Source: Gammaproteobacteria bacterium Ga0077536 (GTDB lineage: Bacteria; Pseudomonadota; Gammaproteobacteria; Ga0077536). Taken from it: a DNA stretch of 64,000 nucleotides. Of this stretch, positions 51,437 through 60,547 are shown one piece after another. A program made the translations under genes and the position numbers. Position 1 is the stretch's first letter. Each line of letters opens with the position of its first letter. A model generated the notes under the pieces. That model had not been told where the DNA came from. It saw nothing but the letters and a program-made list of their open reading frames with translations, and ran no database searches. The stretch covers positions 179,485-243,484 of the forward strand of contig LNEL01000060.1 of the NCBI GenBank assembly GCA_001464935.1, read 5' to 3'.

Positions 51437-52828
51437 CTACTCCTGCAGCGGCGCCTGCGCCGCGACCCGCACATGCCGGCGCACGACCGCGCGGAAACGC
51501 AGGGTCAGCACGACTGCCGCGCAGCAGAGCGCACTGGCGAGGCCGGTCCAGATCCCCTGCGCGCCGTAGCCGAGCCGCACACCGAGCACGTAGGCGAGCG
51601 CGAAGCCGATCCCCCAGTAGATGGCGCCATTGATCAGCATCGGCACCCGCGTGTCCTTGAGCCCGCGCAGGGCGCCCGCCGCCGCGCTCTGCGTGCCATC
51701 ACCGGCCTGCAGCACCGCGGAAATCGCGAGCAACGAGGTGGCGAGCGCGATCACGGCCGGATCGCTGGTGTACGCGCGCGCGATGTACGGGGCGACGAAA
51801 TAGGTGATCAGCCCGATCGTCGTCGCGATGCTGCCGCACAGTGCCACGCCCGTAAAACCGATGCGCCGCGCCCGGGCCGGCAGTCCGCGCCCCATGTGCT
51901 GGCCGACGAGCACGGCGGTGGCGAACGCGAGACCCAGCGGCAGCATGAACACGAGCCCGGCGTAGTTCAGTGTGATCTGGTGGGCGGCCGCGTAGGTCTT
52001 GCCGAGCGTGCCCATCAGCAGCGCGAGCGTCGTGAACAGTCCGGCCTGGAGCATCAGCGACAGGCCGATGGGACCACCGAGCCCGATCAGCCGGCGCAAG
52101 GTCGGCCACTGCGGCCCCTCGAAGCGCGTCCACAGGGCGAAGGGCGCATAGCCGGGCGCGCGATGCACGTGGATCGCGATCATCGCGAACATCAGCCAAT
52201 AGGTGATGCCGCTGCCGAGCCCGCCGCCAATCACGCTGAGTCGCGGGGCGCCGAACGCGCCGAAGATGAAGACGTAGCTGAGGCCGACATTGGCGAGCAG
52301 CGCGATGCCCATCACGACCATGATCGGCACCGTGCGGCCGATGCCCTCGTTCATCTGCCGCATCACGTGGTACAGATAGTACCCGGGCACGCCGAAGGAC
52401 ATCGCACGCAGATAGCCTTCGGCCAGCGTCACGACCTCGGCCTCGATCCCGAGCCGCAGGAGCAGCGGATCGACATTGTTCATCAGCACGATCACGACCA
52501 CGGAAATCGCGAGCGCGAGCCATGCCGCCTGACGCGTGTCATGACCGATCTCGGTAAAGCGCTGCGCACCATAGTGCTGCGCGACGGTCGGACCGAGCGC
52601 CATGATGACGCCGAGTCCGGCGAGGAAAATACCGATCCACAGGCTCGAGCCGATCGACAGGGCCGCGAGCTGCGTCGCACCCAGCCGGCCCACCATCAGC
52701 GTGTCGGCGACATTGACACCGATGCTGAACAGATTGTTGAGAATCAACGGCCAGCCGACGATCGCGATGGCCCGCAGGTCGCGCATGACGGACGGCTGAG
52801 GGGGCGATATGAGCGGAGGTGAATTCAC
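51437..52828 (-). CDS. MATE family efflux transporter
   Basis: A 463-residue membrane protein with twelve spans of the MATE (NorM/DinF) family: ILNNLFSIGVNVADTLMVGR, GLGVIMALGPTVAQHYGA, then the second half-repeat around LIGLGGPIGLSLMLQAGLF and LPLGLAFATAVLVGQHMGRG. MATE transporters export cationic drugs or metabolites using Na+ or H+ gradients. The start is uncertain: GTG at 52828 or ATG at 52786, neither with a good ribosome binding site. It is the most upstream gene of the run that includes the sigma factor. Confidence 0.85.
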   Translation of the reverse strand: MNSPPLISPPQPSVMRDLRAIAIVGWPLILNNLFSIGVNVADTLMVGRLGATQLAALSIGSSLWIGIFLAGLGVIMALGPTVAQHYGAQRFTEIGHDTRQAAWLALAISVVVIVLMNNVDPLLLRLGIEAEVVTLAEGYLRAMSFGVPGYYLYHVMRQMNEGIGRTVPIMVVMGIALLANVGLSYVFIFGAFGAPRLSVIGGGLGSGITYWLMFAMIAIHVHRAPGYAPFALWTRFEGPQWPTLRRLIGLGGPIGLSLMLQAGLFTTLALLMGTLGKTYAAAHQITLNYAGLVFMLPLGLAFATAVLVGQHMGRGLPARARRIGFTGVALCGSIATTIGLITYFVAPYIARAYTSDPAVIALATSLLAISAVLQAGDGTQSAAAGALRGLKDTRVPMLINGAIYWGIGFALAYVLGVRLGYGAQGIWTGLASALCCAAVVLTLRFRAVVRRHVRVAAQAPLQE

Positions 52829-53180
52829 CGCCGCGTAGTGTACGGGAAGCCGCGGTGTCACGGGCCGTGCGCCCTGTTCCGAGGCGGGAGCACCCGTTTC
52901 GGTGCGCGACGGACCACGCGTGGCGAGTGCACACCGGGCCCCGGCCCATCGCCACGGTGCACGGCGCGCGCGCGAGGATGCGCGGCGTACCACCCGTCGG
53001 CCGGTGGAGGCCACGCTGCGCCACCGCTAAGCGGCTGAGACAGCGATGGAATCGTATCGCGCACCGCCACCGGCGCGGCGCCGTTCACGCCGGCGCGAAC
53101 GGGCACGGGTGCCGCCACGGGCGCCGCTGGCACAGGGATTGCCCTGTCGTCCTGGTAGACCCAACGCCGGACCTGACCGC
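52829..53180. other. Gene-free divergent region (MATE / ABC-Rieske operon)
   Basis: A 352-base region between divergent genes, expected to hold both promoters. ORFs here are arginine-rich shadows. I see no clear operator or repeat. Confidence 0.35.
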
Positions 53181-54044
53181 ATGACGACCCGCACGGCACA
53201 CGCCACAGCCCCGACGCCGCCAACCGCGGCGCCTGCGCGCAGCGCTGTGCCCGGGACCCCGTGGTTCGAGTTCAAACAGACCCTGCAACCGTGGACACGT
53301 GTCGTGCTCGGCATCGTCGGCGCGGCGCTGTTCCTCGGGGCCTGGCAGATCGCCGGCACCAGCGACGGCGTACCGCGCGCCCTGTTCCCGCCCCCGACCG
53401 ACGTCGGTCGCGCGCTCTGGCGCCTGTTCGCCGAACAGCATTTCGCGGCCGATGTCTGGGCGAGCTTCGTGCGCATCATGCTGAGCTTCGGCCTCGCGGC
53501 CGTGATCGCGTTGCCGCTCGGCATGCTGATGGGCGCATTCGCCGGTGTGGCGGCAGTGCTGAACCCACTGCTCGCCGGCTTTCGCTACCTGCCGGCAACC
53601 GCCTTCATCCCGCTGTTCCTGATGTGGCTCGGCGCCGGCGAGGAACAGAAAATCGCGTTGCTGCTGGTGGGCGTGGTGTTCTTCCTGATCACCCTGTTGA
53701 TGGACAACACGCTTGCCGTCCGGACCGAACTGATCGAAACCGCGCGCACGCTGGGCGCCAACCGGCGCCAGATCCTGTGGTCGATCGTGCTGCCGGCGAG
53801 CCTGCCGGCCTACCTCGACACCCTGCGCCAGATGCTCGCCGTAGGCTGGACCTATCTGGTCGTCGCCGAGATCGTCGCCACCACTGATGGCATCGGCGCG
53901 ATGATGATGCGCGCGAAGCGCTTCGTGCACGTCGACGAGATCATGGCCGGCATCGTCATCATCGGCGTGCTCGGCGTCGCCTGCGACGGCGCCTTCCGCC
54001 TCGCGCGCCATGTCGCCTTTCCGTATCTCCGTTACCAGCGCTGA
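53181..54044 (+). CDS. ABC transporter permease (SsuC/TauC type)
   Basis: A 287-residue inner-membrane permease of the nitrate/sulfonate/taurine (BPD_transp_1) class with about six spans. The EAA loop is seen in ELIETARTLGANRRQILWSI and VLPASLPAYLDTLRQ. I chose the ATG at 53181 because homology begins with the first span; the frame is open further upstream. It is the first gene of an operon with a Rieske oxygenase (8-base gap), a binding protein and an ATPase. It moves the substrate across the inner membrane. Confidence 0.85.
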   Translation: MTTRTAHATAPTPPTAAPARSAVPGTPWFEFKQTLQPWTRVVLGIVGAALFLGAWQIAGTSDGVPRALFPPPTDVGRALWRLFAEQHFAADVWASFVRIMLSFGLAAVIALPLGMLMGAFAGVAAVLNPLLAGFRYLPATAFIPLFLMWLGAGEEQKIALLLVGVVFFLITLLMDNTLAVRTELIETARTLGANRRQILWSIVLPASLPAYLDTLRQMLAVGWTYLVVAEIVATTDGIGAMMMRAKRFVHVDEIMAGIVIIGVLGVACDGAFRLARHVAFPYLRYQR

Positions 54045-54052
54045 TCAATGCC

Positions 54053-55270
54053 ATGAACGAACCTGCTTCGCTCCACGCGCCGCGCCCCGCGGCCCTCGAT
54101 ACGCTGCTCGCGACCCTGCGCGCGACCGCCGGGGCTCCGCTGTCCGAGGCGCGCGCACTTCCTGCCGCGTGTTACACCGATCCGGATTTCCATACCCTCG
54201 AGCGCGATGCGCTGCTGGAGCGTGAATGGCTGCCGCTGGTACACGTGTCGCAGTTGCCGGGTGTCGGCGCCTATCTGTCGCTTGACCTCTTCGACGAACC
54301 GCTGCTCGTGGTGCGCGGCAAGGACGGGCAGGTGCGCGTGCTGTCGCGTGTGTGTCAGCACCGCGGCATGGACATGCTGCCGCCGGGCTATGCCGAGATG
54401 CCCTGCGCAGGCCATTTGCCGGCCATTCGCTGCCCCTATCACCTGTGGACCTACGATTTGAACGGCCAGCTGCTGGCCGCTCCTGAAATGCAGCACTCGG
54501 CCTGCCATGCGCGCGACGACGTGAAACTGCGGGAGTTCCGTAGCGAAGTCTTCGAGGGCTTCGTGTTCGTGACCCTGAATCCCGCCGCACGCCCGGTCGC
54601 CGAGCGGCTCGCCGGACTGCGGCAGGCTCATCTCGCCAAGTGGGATCTCGGCACGGCGAAGCTGGTGTGGGAACGGGAGTGGGACTGCGCCTTCAATTGG
54701 AAAGTGCTCGTCGAAAACTTCATGGAGCCCTATCACCACATGGGCGCACATCGGCAGACGCTGCAGCCGCTGATGCCGGCCCTCGGCTGCTGGACCGATC
54801 CAGCCGGTGACGACGACTATCTCGCCGTCCATCTGCCGCTGAACGCTCAGCTGCGCGACGAACTGCAGCGCACGGGCAAGCCCGTGCCCGGCTTCACGCC
54901 GTTTTCGAATCTCGCGCCCGTCGATCATCTCGAATGGTGGGTGTTCCTTGGCTATCCGCTGTTCCTGCTGTTCACCGCACCCGACCGGGCGTTCTGGTAT
55001 CGCCTGATCCCGACCGGGCCTGACAGCTGCCGCCTGCTGACCACCCTGCTCGTCGCGCCTGATGCACCGGACGCGCCCGACTATGCGGGCTGGCTGGCCC
55101 AGGCCGAGCAGGAGGCGATCGCCTTTCACCTCGAAGACATGGCGGTGTGCACCGGCGTGCAGCGCGGCGTGAAGTCGCGTGCGTATGCCCAGGGCGCGCT
55201 GAGCCGCCTCGAGGAACCGATTCTGCGCGTGCAACGTTATCTCGCGCGCCAGCTGTGTGCCGTCGACTGA
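54053..55270 (+). CDS. Rieske non-haem iron oxygenase, alpha subunit
   Basis: A 405-residue ring-hydroxylating-type oxygenase. The Rieske [2Fe-2S] ligands are C101-x-H103 (VCQHRGM) and C127-x2-H130 (CPYHLW). The mononuclear iron site has NWKVLVENFMEPYHHMGAH with H228 and H233. The overall pattern is closest to the choline/carnitine monooxygenase and GbcA-like branch or aromatic dealkylases. It needs a reductase, and none is encoded nearby. Embedding between importer genes implies that it oxidises the imported compound. Substrate unknown. Confidence 0.88.
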   Translation: MNEPASLHAPRPAALDTLLATLRATAGAPLSEARALPAACYTDPDFHTLERDALLEREWLPLVHVSQLPGVGAYLSLDLFDEPLLVVRGKDGQVRVLSRVCQHRGMDMLPPGYAEMPCAGHLPAIRCPYHLWTYDLNGQLLAAPEMQHSACHARDDVKLREFRSEVFEGFVFVTLNPAARPVAERLAGLRQAHLAKWDLGTAKLVWEREWDCAFNWKVLVENFMEPYHHMGAHRQTLQPLMPALGCWTDPAGDDDYLAVHLPLNAQLRDELQRTGKPVPGFTPFSNLAPVDHLEWWVFLGYPLFLLFTAPDRAFWYRLIPTGPDSCRLLTTLLVAPDAPDAPDYAGWLAQAEQEAIAFHLEDMAVCTGVQRGVKSRAYAQGALSRLEEPILRVQRYLARQLCAVD

Positions 55271-55296
55271 TTCGATCAATCTTCTGGAGAATCTCC

Positions 55297-56352
55297 ATGC
55301 CTGTTGCCCCTACGAGTAAACCTTCGCGCCTGCTGCGCGGCCTCGCCGCCGCGGCGCTCATCGCCCTCAGCGTGCCCTCGATCGCGGCGGAGAAGGTTCG
55401 CGTGTCGCTGTTCTCCTGGCCCGGCTACGGGTTCTGGTTCATCGCCAAAGAGAAGAACCTGGTGCCCGAGATCGACTGGGACATCCAGATCATCGAAGAC
55501 CCCTACCAGAGCTTCGGCGCGATGGCGGCGGGCCAGCTCGACATCACGAGCAGCACCGTCGAATACGGCCCGATCGCGGCTGAAAAGAAGGTGCCGGTCA
55601 AGTTCGTGACGTACACGAACCCGTCGATCGGCACCGACAAGATCATCCTCGCACCCGACATCAAGGGCCCGGCCGATCTGAAGGGCAAGAAGGTCGCCGT
55701 GCTCGAAGGCGGGCTCACACAGATCTACATGGGCATCTGGCTCGAGAACAACGGTGTGAAGTTCGACGAGGTGCAATACGTCAACGTGATCATGGACGAC
55801 GCGGTCGGCGCGATGGTCAGCGGGCAGGTCGCCGCCGGCGAACTGTGGGAACCGTTCGGCGGCAAGCTGCTCGAGAACCTGAAGGGTTCGCGCGTCGCCA
55901 CGACTTCGGCCGAACCGTTCTGGAAGAGCAACGGCCTGCTGGCCGACGGCATGTACATGTCAGAGAGCTTCCTCAAGGACAAGCCTGCGCTTGCCGCGCA
56001 GGCGATGAAGGCCTACTTCCTGGCCGTCGACTACTGGAAAAAGCATCCGGCCGAGGGCAATGACATCATTGCGCAGGGGCTGAAGTTCGCGAAGTCGGAC
56101 GTCGAACTCGTGATCGGCACCGACGGCAAGGCGACGGAAGGCGGGATCTGGGTGTTCGATCTCGACGAGTCGGCGCGCTTCATGCGCGTGCGCGACGGGG
56201 CGCCGCCGATCGGCAGCGCGAACGGCGTGCTCGACCACTGGGCGCTCACGAACGAGTGGTGGATCAAGTTCGGCCTGATGAAGGAAACGGTGCCGCCGGA
56301 AGCCGGCATCGACCTCGCGCCGCTGAAGGCGGCCGCCGCGGCGCTGCCGTGA
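55297..56352 (+). CDS. ABC substrate-binding protein (nitrate/sulfonate/NMT1 type)
   Basis: A 351-residue periplasmic binding protein. A signal peptide (LLRGLAAAALIALSVPSIAA) precedes VRVSLFSWPGYGFWFIAKEK, the typical start of the NMT1/THI5-SsuA class, followed by GQLDITSSTVEYGPIAAEK and KGPADLKGKKVAVLEGG. The ATG at 55297 follows GGAGAATC. It is the third gene of the operon. The Tyr/Phe-rich pocket region (SWPGYGFWF) suggests an aromatic, flat or cationic ligand; this is inference. Confidence 0.88.
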   Translation: MPVAPTSKPSRLLRGLAAAALIALSVPSIAAEKVRVSLFSWPGYGFWFIAKEKNLVPEIDWDIQIIEDPYQSFGAMAAGQLDITSSTVEYGPIAAEKKVPVKFVTYTNPSIGTDKIILAPDIKGPADLKGKKVAVLEGGLTQIYMGIWLENNGVKFDEVQYVNVIMDDAVGAMVSGQVAAGELWEPFGGKLLENLKGSRVATTSAEPFWKSNGLLADGMYMSESFLKDKPALAAQAMKAYFLAVDYWKKHPAEGNDIIAQGLKFAKSDVELVIGTDGKATEGGIWVFDLDESARFMRVRDGAPPIGSANGVLDHWALTNEWWIKFGLMKETVPPEAGIDLAPLKAAAAALP

Positions 56353-56368
56353 GCGGCACGGGGCGCTG

Positions 56369-57211
56369 ATGATGCTGCCACTCGAAGCCGCCGCCCTGGC
56401 CCGGGGTCGCCCTGTCGGCGACCCCGACTTCCTGCACTTCAGCCGCGTCTGCAAGGACTACCCGCTGCGCGGCGGACAGACGCTGCGCGCGATCGACGAT
56501 GTCAGTTTCAGCGTCACAGAACGCGAAGTCTGCGTGTTGCTGGGCCCATCGGGTTGCGGCAAGTCGACGTTGCTGCGCATGGCGGCCGGCCTCGACCGGC
56601 CGAGCGTCGGCGAGATCGCGCTGGCCGGTGAACGGGTGACCGGGCCGAGCCGCGATCGCGGCATGGTGTTCCAGAGCTACACGTCGTTTCCGTGGCTCAC
56701 GGTGCGCCAGAACGTGGAATTCGGCCTGCGCATGAACGGTGATTCGCTGGCGCTCAAAGAGGGCACGGCGGATTATTTCCTCGAGCGCGTCAAGCTCGAA
56801 CCGTTCCAGGATGCCTATCCTGAACAGCTGTCCGGCGGCATGCGCCAACGCGTCGCGCTGGCGCGCGCGCTCGCGAACTATCCGAAACTGCTGCTGATGG
56901 ATGAACCCTTCGGTGCGCTCGACGCCGAAACGCGCTGGCAGATGCAGGAGCTGCTGCTCGACGTCGTGTCGAAAGATGCGATGACGGTGCTGATCGTGAC
57001 GCACGACATCGACGAGGCACTGTTTCTCGGCGATCGCATCGTGTTCCTGTCCCGTCACCCTGGTCGCGTGCGCGAAATCCTTCAGCCCCCGTTCAAGCAG
57101 GGTGGCCGCCTGACGACGAAAGAGGCACTGTACGACGCACCCGGCTATCACGACATCGAAAAGCACGTGATGCGGATGATGCGCGAGGAAGGCGCCGGCG
57201 CGCCGCACTGA
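56369..57211 (+). CDS. ABC transporter ATP-binding protein (SsuB/TauB type)
   Basis: A 280-residue ABC ATPase: Walker A GPSGCGKST, Q-loop FQSYTSFPWLTV, signature LSGGMRQRVALARAL, Walker B LLLMDEPFGALD and the His switch in VTHDIDE. The order and FPWLTV segment are typical of nitrate/sulfonate/taurine importers. It starts 16 bases after the binding protein gene and is the last gene of the ABC-Rieske operon. It energises the permease. Confidence 0.92.
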   Translation: MMLPLEAAALARGRPVGDPDFLHFSRVCKDYPLRGGQTLRAIDDVSFSVTEREVCVLLGPSGCGKSTLLRMAAGLDRPSVGEIALAGERVTGPSRDRGMVFQSYTSFPWLTVRQNVEFGLRMNGDSLALKEGTADYFLERVKLEPFQDAYPEQLSGGMRQRVALARALANYPKLLLMDEPFGALDAETRWQMQELLLDVVSKDAMTVLIVTHDIDEALFLGDRIVFLSRHPGRVREILQPPFKQGGRLTTKEALYDAPGYHDIEKHVMRMMREEGAGAPH

Positions 57212-57252
57212 GGGCGCGCGCTGGTACCGCACGCGCGGGAAAGTGCGATTGT

Positions 57253-57295
57253 CGGCGTTTTTTTGCCACCGGGAACACAGAGAACGCCGAGAGGG
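57253..57295. repeat. Hairpin and dispersed-repeat-like element
   Basis: CGGCGTT (57253-57259) can pair with AACGCCG (57283-57289) after the ABC-Rieske operon. The interval from 57265 (GCCACCGGGAACACAGAGAA) resembles the arm of the long inverted repeat at 1187-1215. A T-run at 57258-57264 lies within the left arm and loop, not after the stem, so it is not a standard terminator. Confidence 0.4.
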
Positions 57296-57454
57296 AAAGG
57301 TGACTAGTGGACGTAGTTCGCCCCCGCGCGCGACTCGGCGCCGGGTGGCGTGGGGGTCAATGCGCACGGTAAGCGAGCGCCGCAGACGGCGACCGCGGTC
57401 ATTTCCCGCCAGCCGGTGAGCACTGCCGCAGTCCGCGCGACGCACCCGGCACGA

Positions 57455-59122
57455 TCAGGCGTCCGCCCCGTCCCCGATTTTTGGCACCGCCGCGAGCAAC
57501 TGCTGCGTGTAGGCATGGCACGGCGCGAACAGGACTTCTTCGACCGGCCCCTCTTCGACGATCACGCCCTGATGCATGACCGCGACACGGTGCGCAAGCT
57601 GGGCCACGACGCCGAGGTTGTGCGTGATGAACAGGTAGGCGAGCCCCAGTCGCTGCTGCAAATCGCGGAGCAGATCGAGAATCTGCGCCTGCACGGACAC
57701 GTCGAGCGCACTGGTCGGCTCGTCGCACACGATCAGTCGGGGCTCGACGGCAAGCGCGCGGGCGATGCAGATGCGCTGACGTTGGCCACCGGAGAATTCA
57801 TGCGGATAGCGTCGCGCGTGCGCGGCCTCGAGCCCGACCTGCGCGAGCAGTTCCGCCACGCGCGTCTCGCGTGCCGCGCGACTCGCGCCCAGGTGCTGCG
57901 CGAGCATCCCTTCCTGGATGATGTCGCCGACCAGCATGCGTGGATTCATGGCGGCGTAGGAATCCTGGAACACCACCTGCAGATGGCGGCGCCGCTGACG
58001 TAACGCGGCTGCACTCAGCGCCGCCAGGTCCTCGCCGCGAAAGCGCACGCTGCCGCCGGCGAGCGGCACCAGGCGCAGGATGCCGCGGCCCATCGTCGTC
58101 TTGCCCGATCCTGATTCGCCGACGACGGCGAGCGTCTCGCCGGCATCCAGCCGCAGACTCACGCCGTCGACCGCGCGCACGCTGTCGACGATCCGCCGCA
58201 GGACGCCACGCCGGATTGGAAACTCGACGCGCAGATTGTCGACTGCCAGCAGCGGCTCGGCCGCGGCCGGCGGGGCACTGACGACGCGCCGCTCGAGTTT
58301 GGGCAGCGCGGCGAACAGCGCACGCGAATACGGGTGCCGGGGCGCACGGTAGAACGCTTCACGCGCGGCGGTCTCGACGAGCCGGCCGGCCTGCAGCACC
58401 GCGACGCGATCGGCGACCTGCCAGGCCACGCCGAAATCATGCGTGATGAACAACATCGCCATGCCGCGCCGGCGCTGTTCGGCTTTCAACAGCGCCAGGA
58501 TCTGCGCCTGCAGCGTGACATCGAGCGCTGTCGTCGGCTCGTCCGCGATCAGCAGCTCCGGCTCGCCCGCGAGGGCGATCGCGATCATCGCGCGTTGCTT
58601 CATGCCGCCCGAGAACTGGTGCGGATACTCGCGCGCGCGGCGCGCCGGATCGGGAATGCCGACGGCCCGCAGCGCCTCGACCGTGCGCTCCTGCCGTTCG
58701 GCGCCGCGCAGTCCCAGGTGCTGGTGCAGGACTTCGCCGATCTGATCGCCGATGCGCATCACCGGATTCAGCGCGACCTGCGGTTCCTGGAACACGAAAC
58801 CGATGCGCCTGCCGCGCACCGCGCACATGCCGGCGGCCGGCAACGCGAACAGGTCGTCACCGCCGAGCATGACCCGACCGCCGGTAATTCGCGCGGCCGT
58901 CGGCAGCAGACGCGTCACCGCCAGTGCCGTCAGCGACTTGCCACTGCCCGACTCGCCGACGAGCACCAGCGTTTCGCCACGGGCTATCGTCAGCGTCAGA
59001 TCGTCGATCGCGACCGTCGGCGCCTCGGGTGCGCCGAACTCGACGCGCAAGCCTGAAATCTCGAGCAGGGCCGGCGCAGCGGTCGGCGTGTCGGTCACTA
59101 TCGGGGGCTTGTCCATCGTCAA
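57455..59122 (-). CDS. Dipeptide/oligopeptide ABC ATPase, fused double (YejF-like)
   Basis: A 555-residue protein with two ABC ATPase domains in tandem. Each has a Walker A (GESGSGKS twice), signature (FSGGMKQRAMIAIAL and FSGGQRQRICIARAL) and Walker B (LLIADEPTTALD and LIVCDEPTSALD). The fusion of DppD- and DppF-like halves is the YejF/GsiA arrangement. Each half ends with the oligopeptide-type C-terminal extension (RAPRHPYSRALFAALPKLE). Its start overlaps the preceding gene as ATGA. It energises peptide import or a related function such as microcin C uptake. Confidence 0.93.
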   Translation of the reverse strand: MTMDKPPIVTDTPTAAPALLEISGLRVEFGAPEAPTVAIDDLTLTIARGETLVLVGESGSGKSLTALAVTRLLPTAARITGGRVMLGGDDLFALPAAGMCAVRGRRIGFVFQEPQVALNPVMRIGDQIGEVLHQHLGLRGAERQERTVEALRAVGIPDPARRAREYPHQFSGGMKQRAMIAIALAGEPELLIADEPTTALDVTLQAQILALLKAEQRRRGMAMLFITHDFGVAWQVADRVAVLQAGRLVETAAREAFYRAPRHPYSRALFAALPKLERRVVSAPPAAAEPLLAVDNLRVEFPIRRGVLRRIVDSVRAVDGVSLRLDAGETLAVVGESGSGKTTMGRGILRLVPLAGGSVRFRGEDLAALSAAALRQRRRHLQVVFQDSYAAMNPRMLVGDIIQEGMLAQHLGASRAARETRVAELLAQVGLEAAHARRYPHEFSGGQRQRICIARALAVEPRLIVCDEPTSALDVSVQAQILDLLRDLQQRLGLAYLFITHNLGVVAQLAHRVAVMHQGVIVEEGPVEEVLFAPCHAYTQQLLAAVPKIGDGADA

Positions 59123-60543
59123 CTCTCCCGGGTCGCGGCCGGCAGGTCCCGGTCGGCCCCGAACTGGCGCAGGCGCGGGTCGAAGGCGTCACGCACTGCA
59201 TCCGCAAACAGGTTCGCCGCCAGCACCAGCGCGAACATGAAACTCATCGCCGCCGCCAGTGACCACCACACGGCGGGCTCGCGCGCCAGTTCGAGCCGCG
59301 CCCCGTTGATCATGTTGCCCCAGCTGTCCATGCTCGGGTCGACGCCGATGTCGATGTAGGTCAGGGCCGCCTCCGCGAGCACGAGGCCGCTGAAGTCGAG
59401 CACCGTCGTGATCATGACGATGTGCATCACGTTCGGCAGCAGATGCCGCCGCAGGATGGTCGTCGAGCGCACACCGAGCGCCTGGGCCGCCACGACGAAC
59501 TCGATTTCACGCAGCTTCAGGGCCTCGGCACGGAGCAGACGGCACAGGCTCGTCCAGCTCGTGATGCCGAGAATCGCGCACAGCGCGAGCAGGCGCAGAT
59601 CTGCGCGCGCGGCCAGCATGTCGAAGTCGGCGGCGTGCCGCGTCATGTAGACGTCCAGCATCAGGGCCGCGGCGGCAATCAGCAGCACGCCCGGAATCGA
59701 CGACAGCGTGGTGTAGAGATACTGCACCGCGTCGTCGATCGGGCCGCGAAAGTAGCCGGCGGCGATCCCGAGCGCGAGCGCGAACGGCAGGCTGATCAGC
59801 GTCGTCAGCAAGCCGATGAGAATGCCCGTGCGCACGCTCTTCAGTGCCTGGTAGAGCACGTCATTGCCGACCTTGTCGGTGCCGAACACGTGGTAATGAG
59901 GCGCCAGCGCCGCACAGATCCCGATGACGATCAGCAGTGCGGTCGAGACTCCCAGCAGGCTGCGCCACGGAAAGCCGGCGCGGCCCGCCAGCAGCAGGCG
60001 GGCGGCCGCGACCGGCGCACGGTTGCGCCGCCGGGCCACGGCGAGCACGCACAGCGTGCTCAATGCGAGCCCGCCCAGCAGCCCGCTCGCTGCACCGGCT
60101 GCGGCACGGCGCGCGACATCCGCGCCATGCTCGCGCCCGGGGTCAGCCAGGTGCGCGCCGCCATGCACGAGCCGCGGGTAGATGCGCGTGAGCTTGCCCG
60201 ATTCGTCGACCACGCTTTCGCGGCTATAGGCGTACGCGGCCAGCGGCGCCGAATACGTCGTCTCGCTACCGGTACGCAGCGGGCGCAGCGCGATATCGAG
60301 CGCGCTCAGCACGTCACCGTCACCGCTGCCGGCACGCGACTCGAAGTGGATCGAATCGGCCACGGCGACCAGCATGAAAGCCCCCAGCACCACGGACGCG
60401 CCCACGGCGACCGGCCGTCGCCAGACCTCACGCCACGGTGCACGCAGATGCTCGTGCCGACGGGCCTGCAGGCAGTAGACGATGGCGACCGCGAGCAGCG
60501 CGAACAGGCAGGCATCGGTGGTCAGGAGCGTGAACTCGCCCAT
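59119..60543 (-). CDS. Peptide ABC transporter permease (DppC/YejE-like), extended
   Basis: A 474-residue permease, longer than a usual DppC (about 300). The C-terminal part has the BPD domain, with the EAA loop in FVVAAQALGVRSTTILRRHL and GLVLAEAALTYIDIG. The N-terminal extension has two or more extra spans (ACLFALLAVAIVYCLQARRH and VASVVLGAFMLVAVADSIHF-like segments) and a periplasmic region. The extension resembles YejE-type permeases. The stop overlaps the next ATG. It is the third gene after the binding protein and DppB-like permease. Confidence 0.87.
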   Translation of the reverse strand: MGEFTLLTTDACLFALLAVAIVYCLQARRHEHLRAPWREVWRRPVAVGASVVLGAFMLVAVADSIHFESRAGSGDGDVLSALDIALRPLRTGSETTYSAPLAAYAYSRESVVDESGKLTRIYPRLVHGGAHLADPGREHGADVARRAAAGAASGLLGGLALSTLCVLAVARRRNRAPVAAARLLLAGRAGFPWRSLLGVSTALLIVIGICAALAPHYHVFGTDKVGNDVLYQALKSVRTGILIGLLTTLISLPFALALGIAAGYFRGPIDDAVQYLYTTLSSIPGVLLIAAAALMLDVYMTRHAADFDMLAARADLRLLALCAILGITSWTSLCRLLRAEALKLREIEFVVAAQALGVRSTTILRRHLLPNVMHIVMITTVLDFSGLVLAEAALTYIDIGVDPSMDSWGNMINGARLELAREPAVWWSLAAAMSFMFALVLAANLFADAVRDAFDPRLRQFGADRDLPAATRES

Positions 60544-60547
60544 CGCG

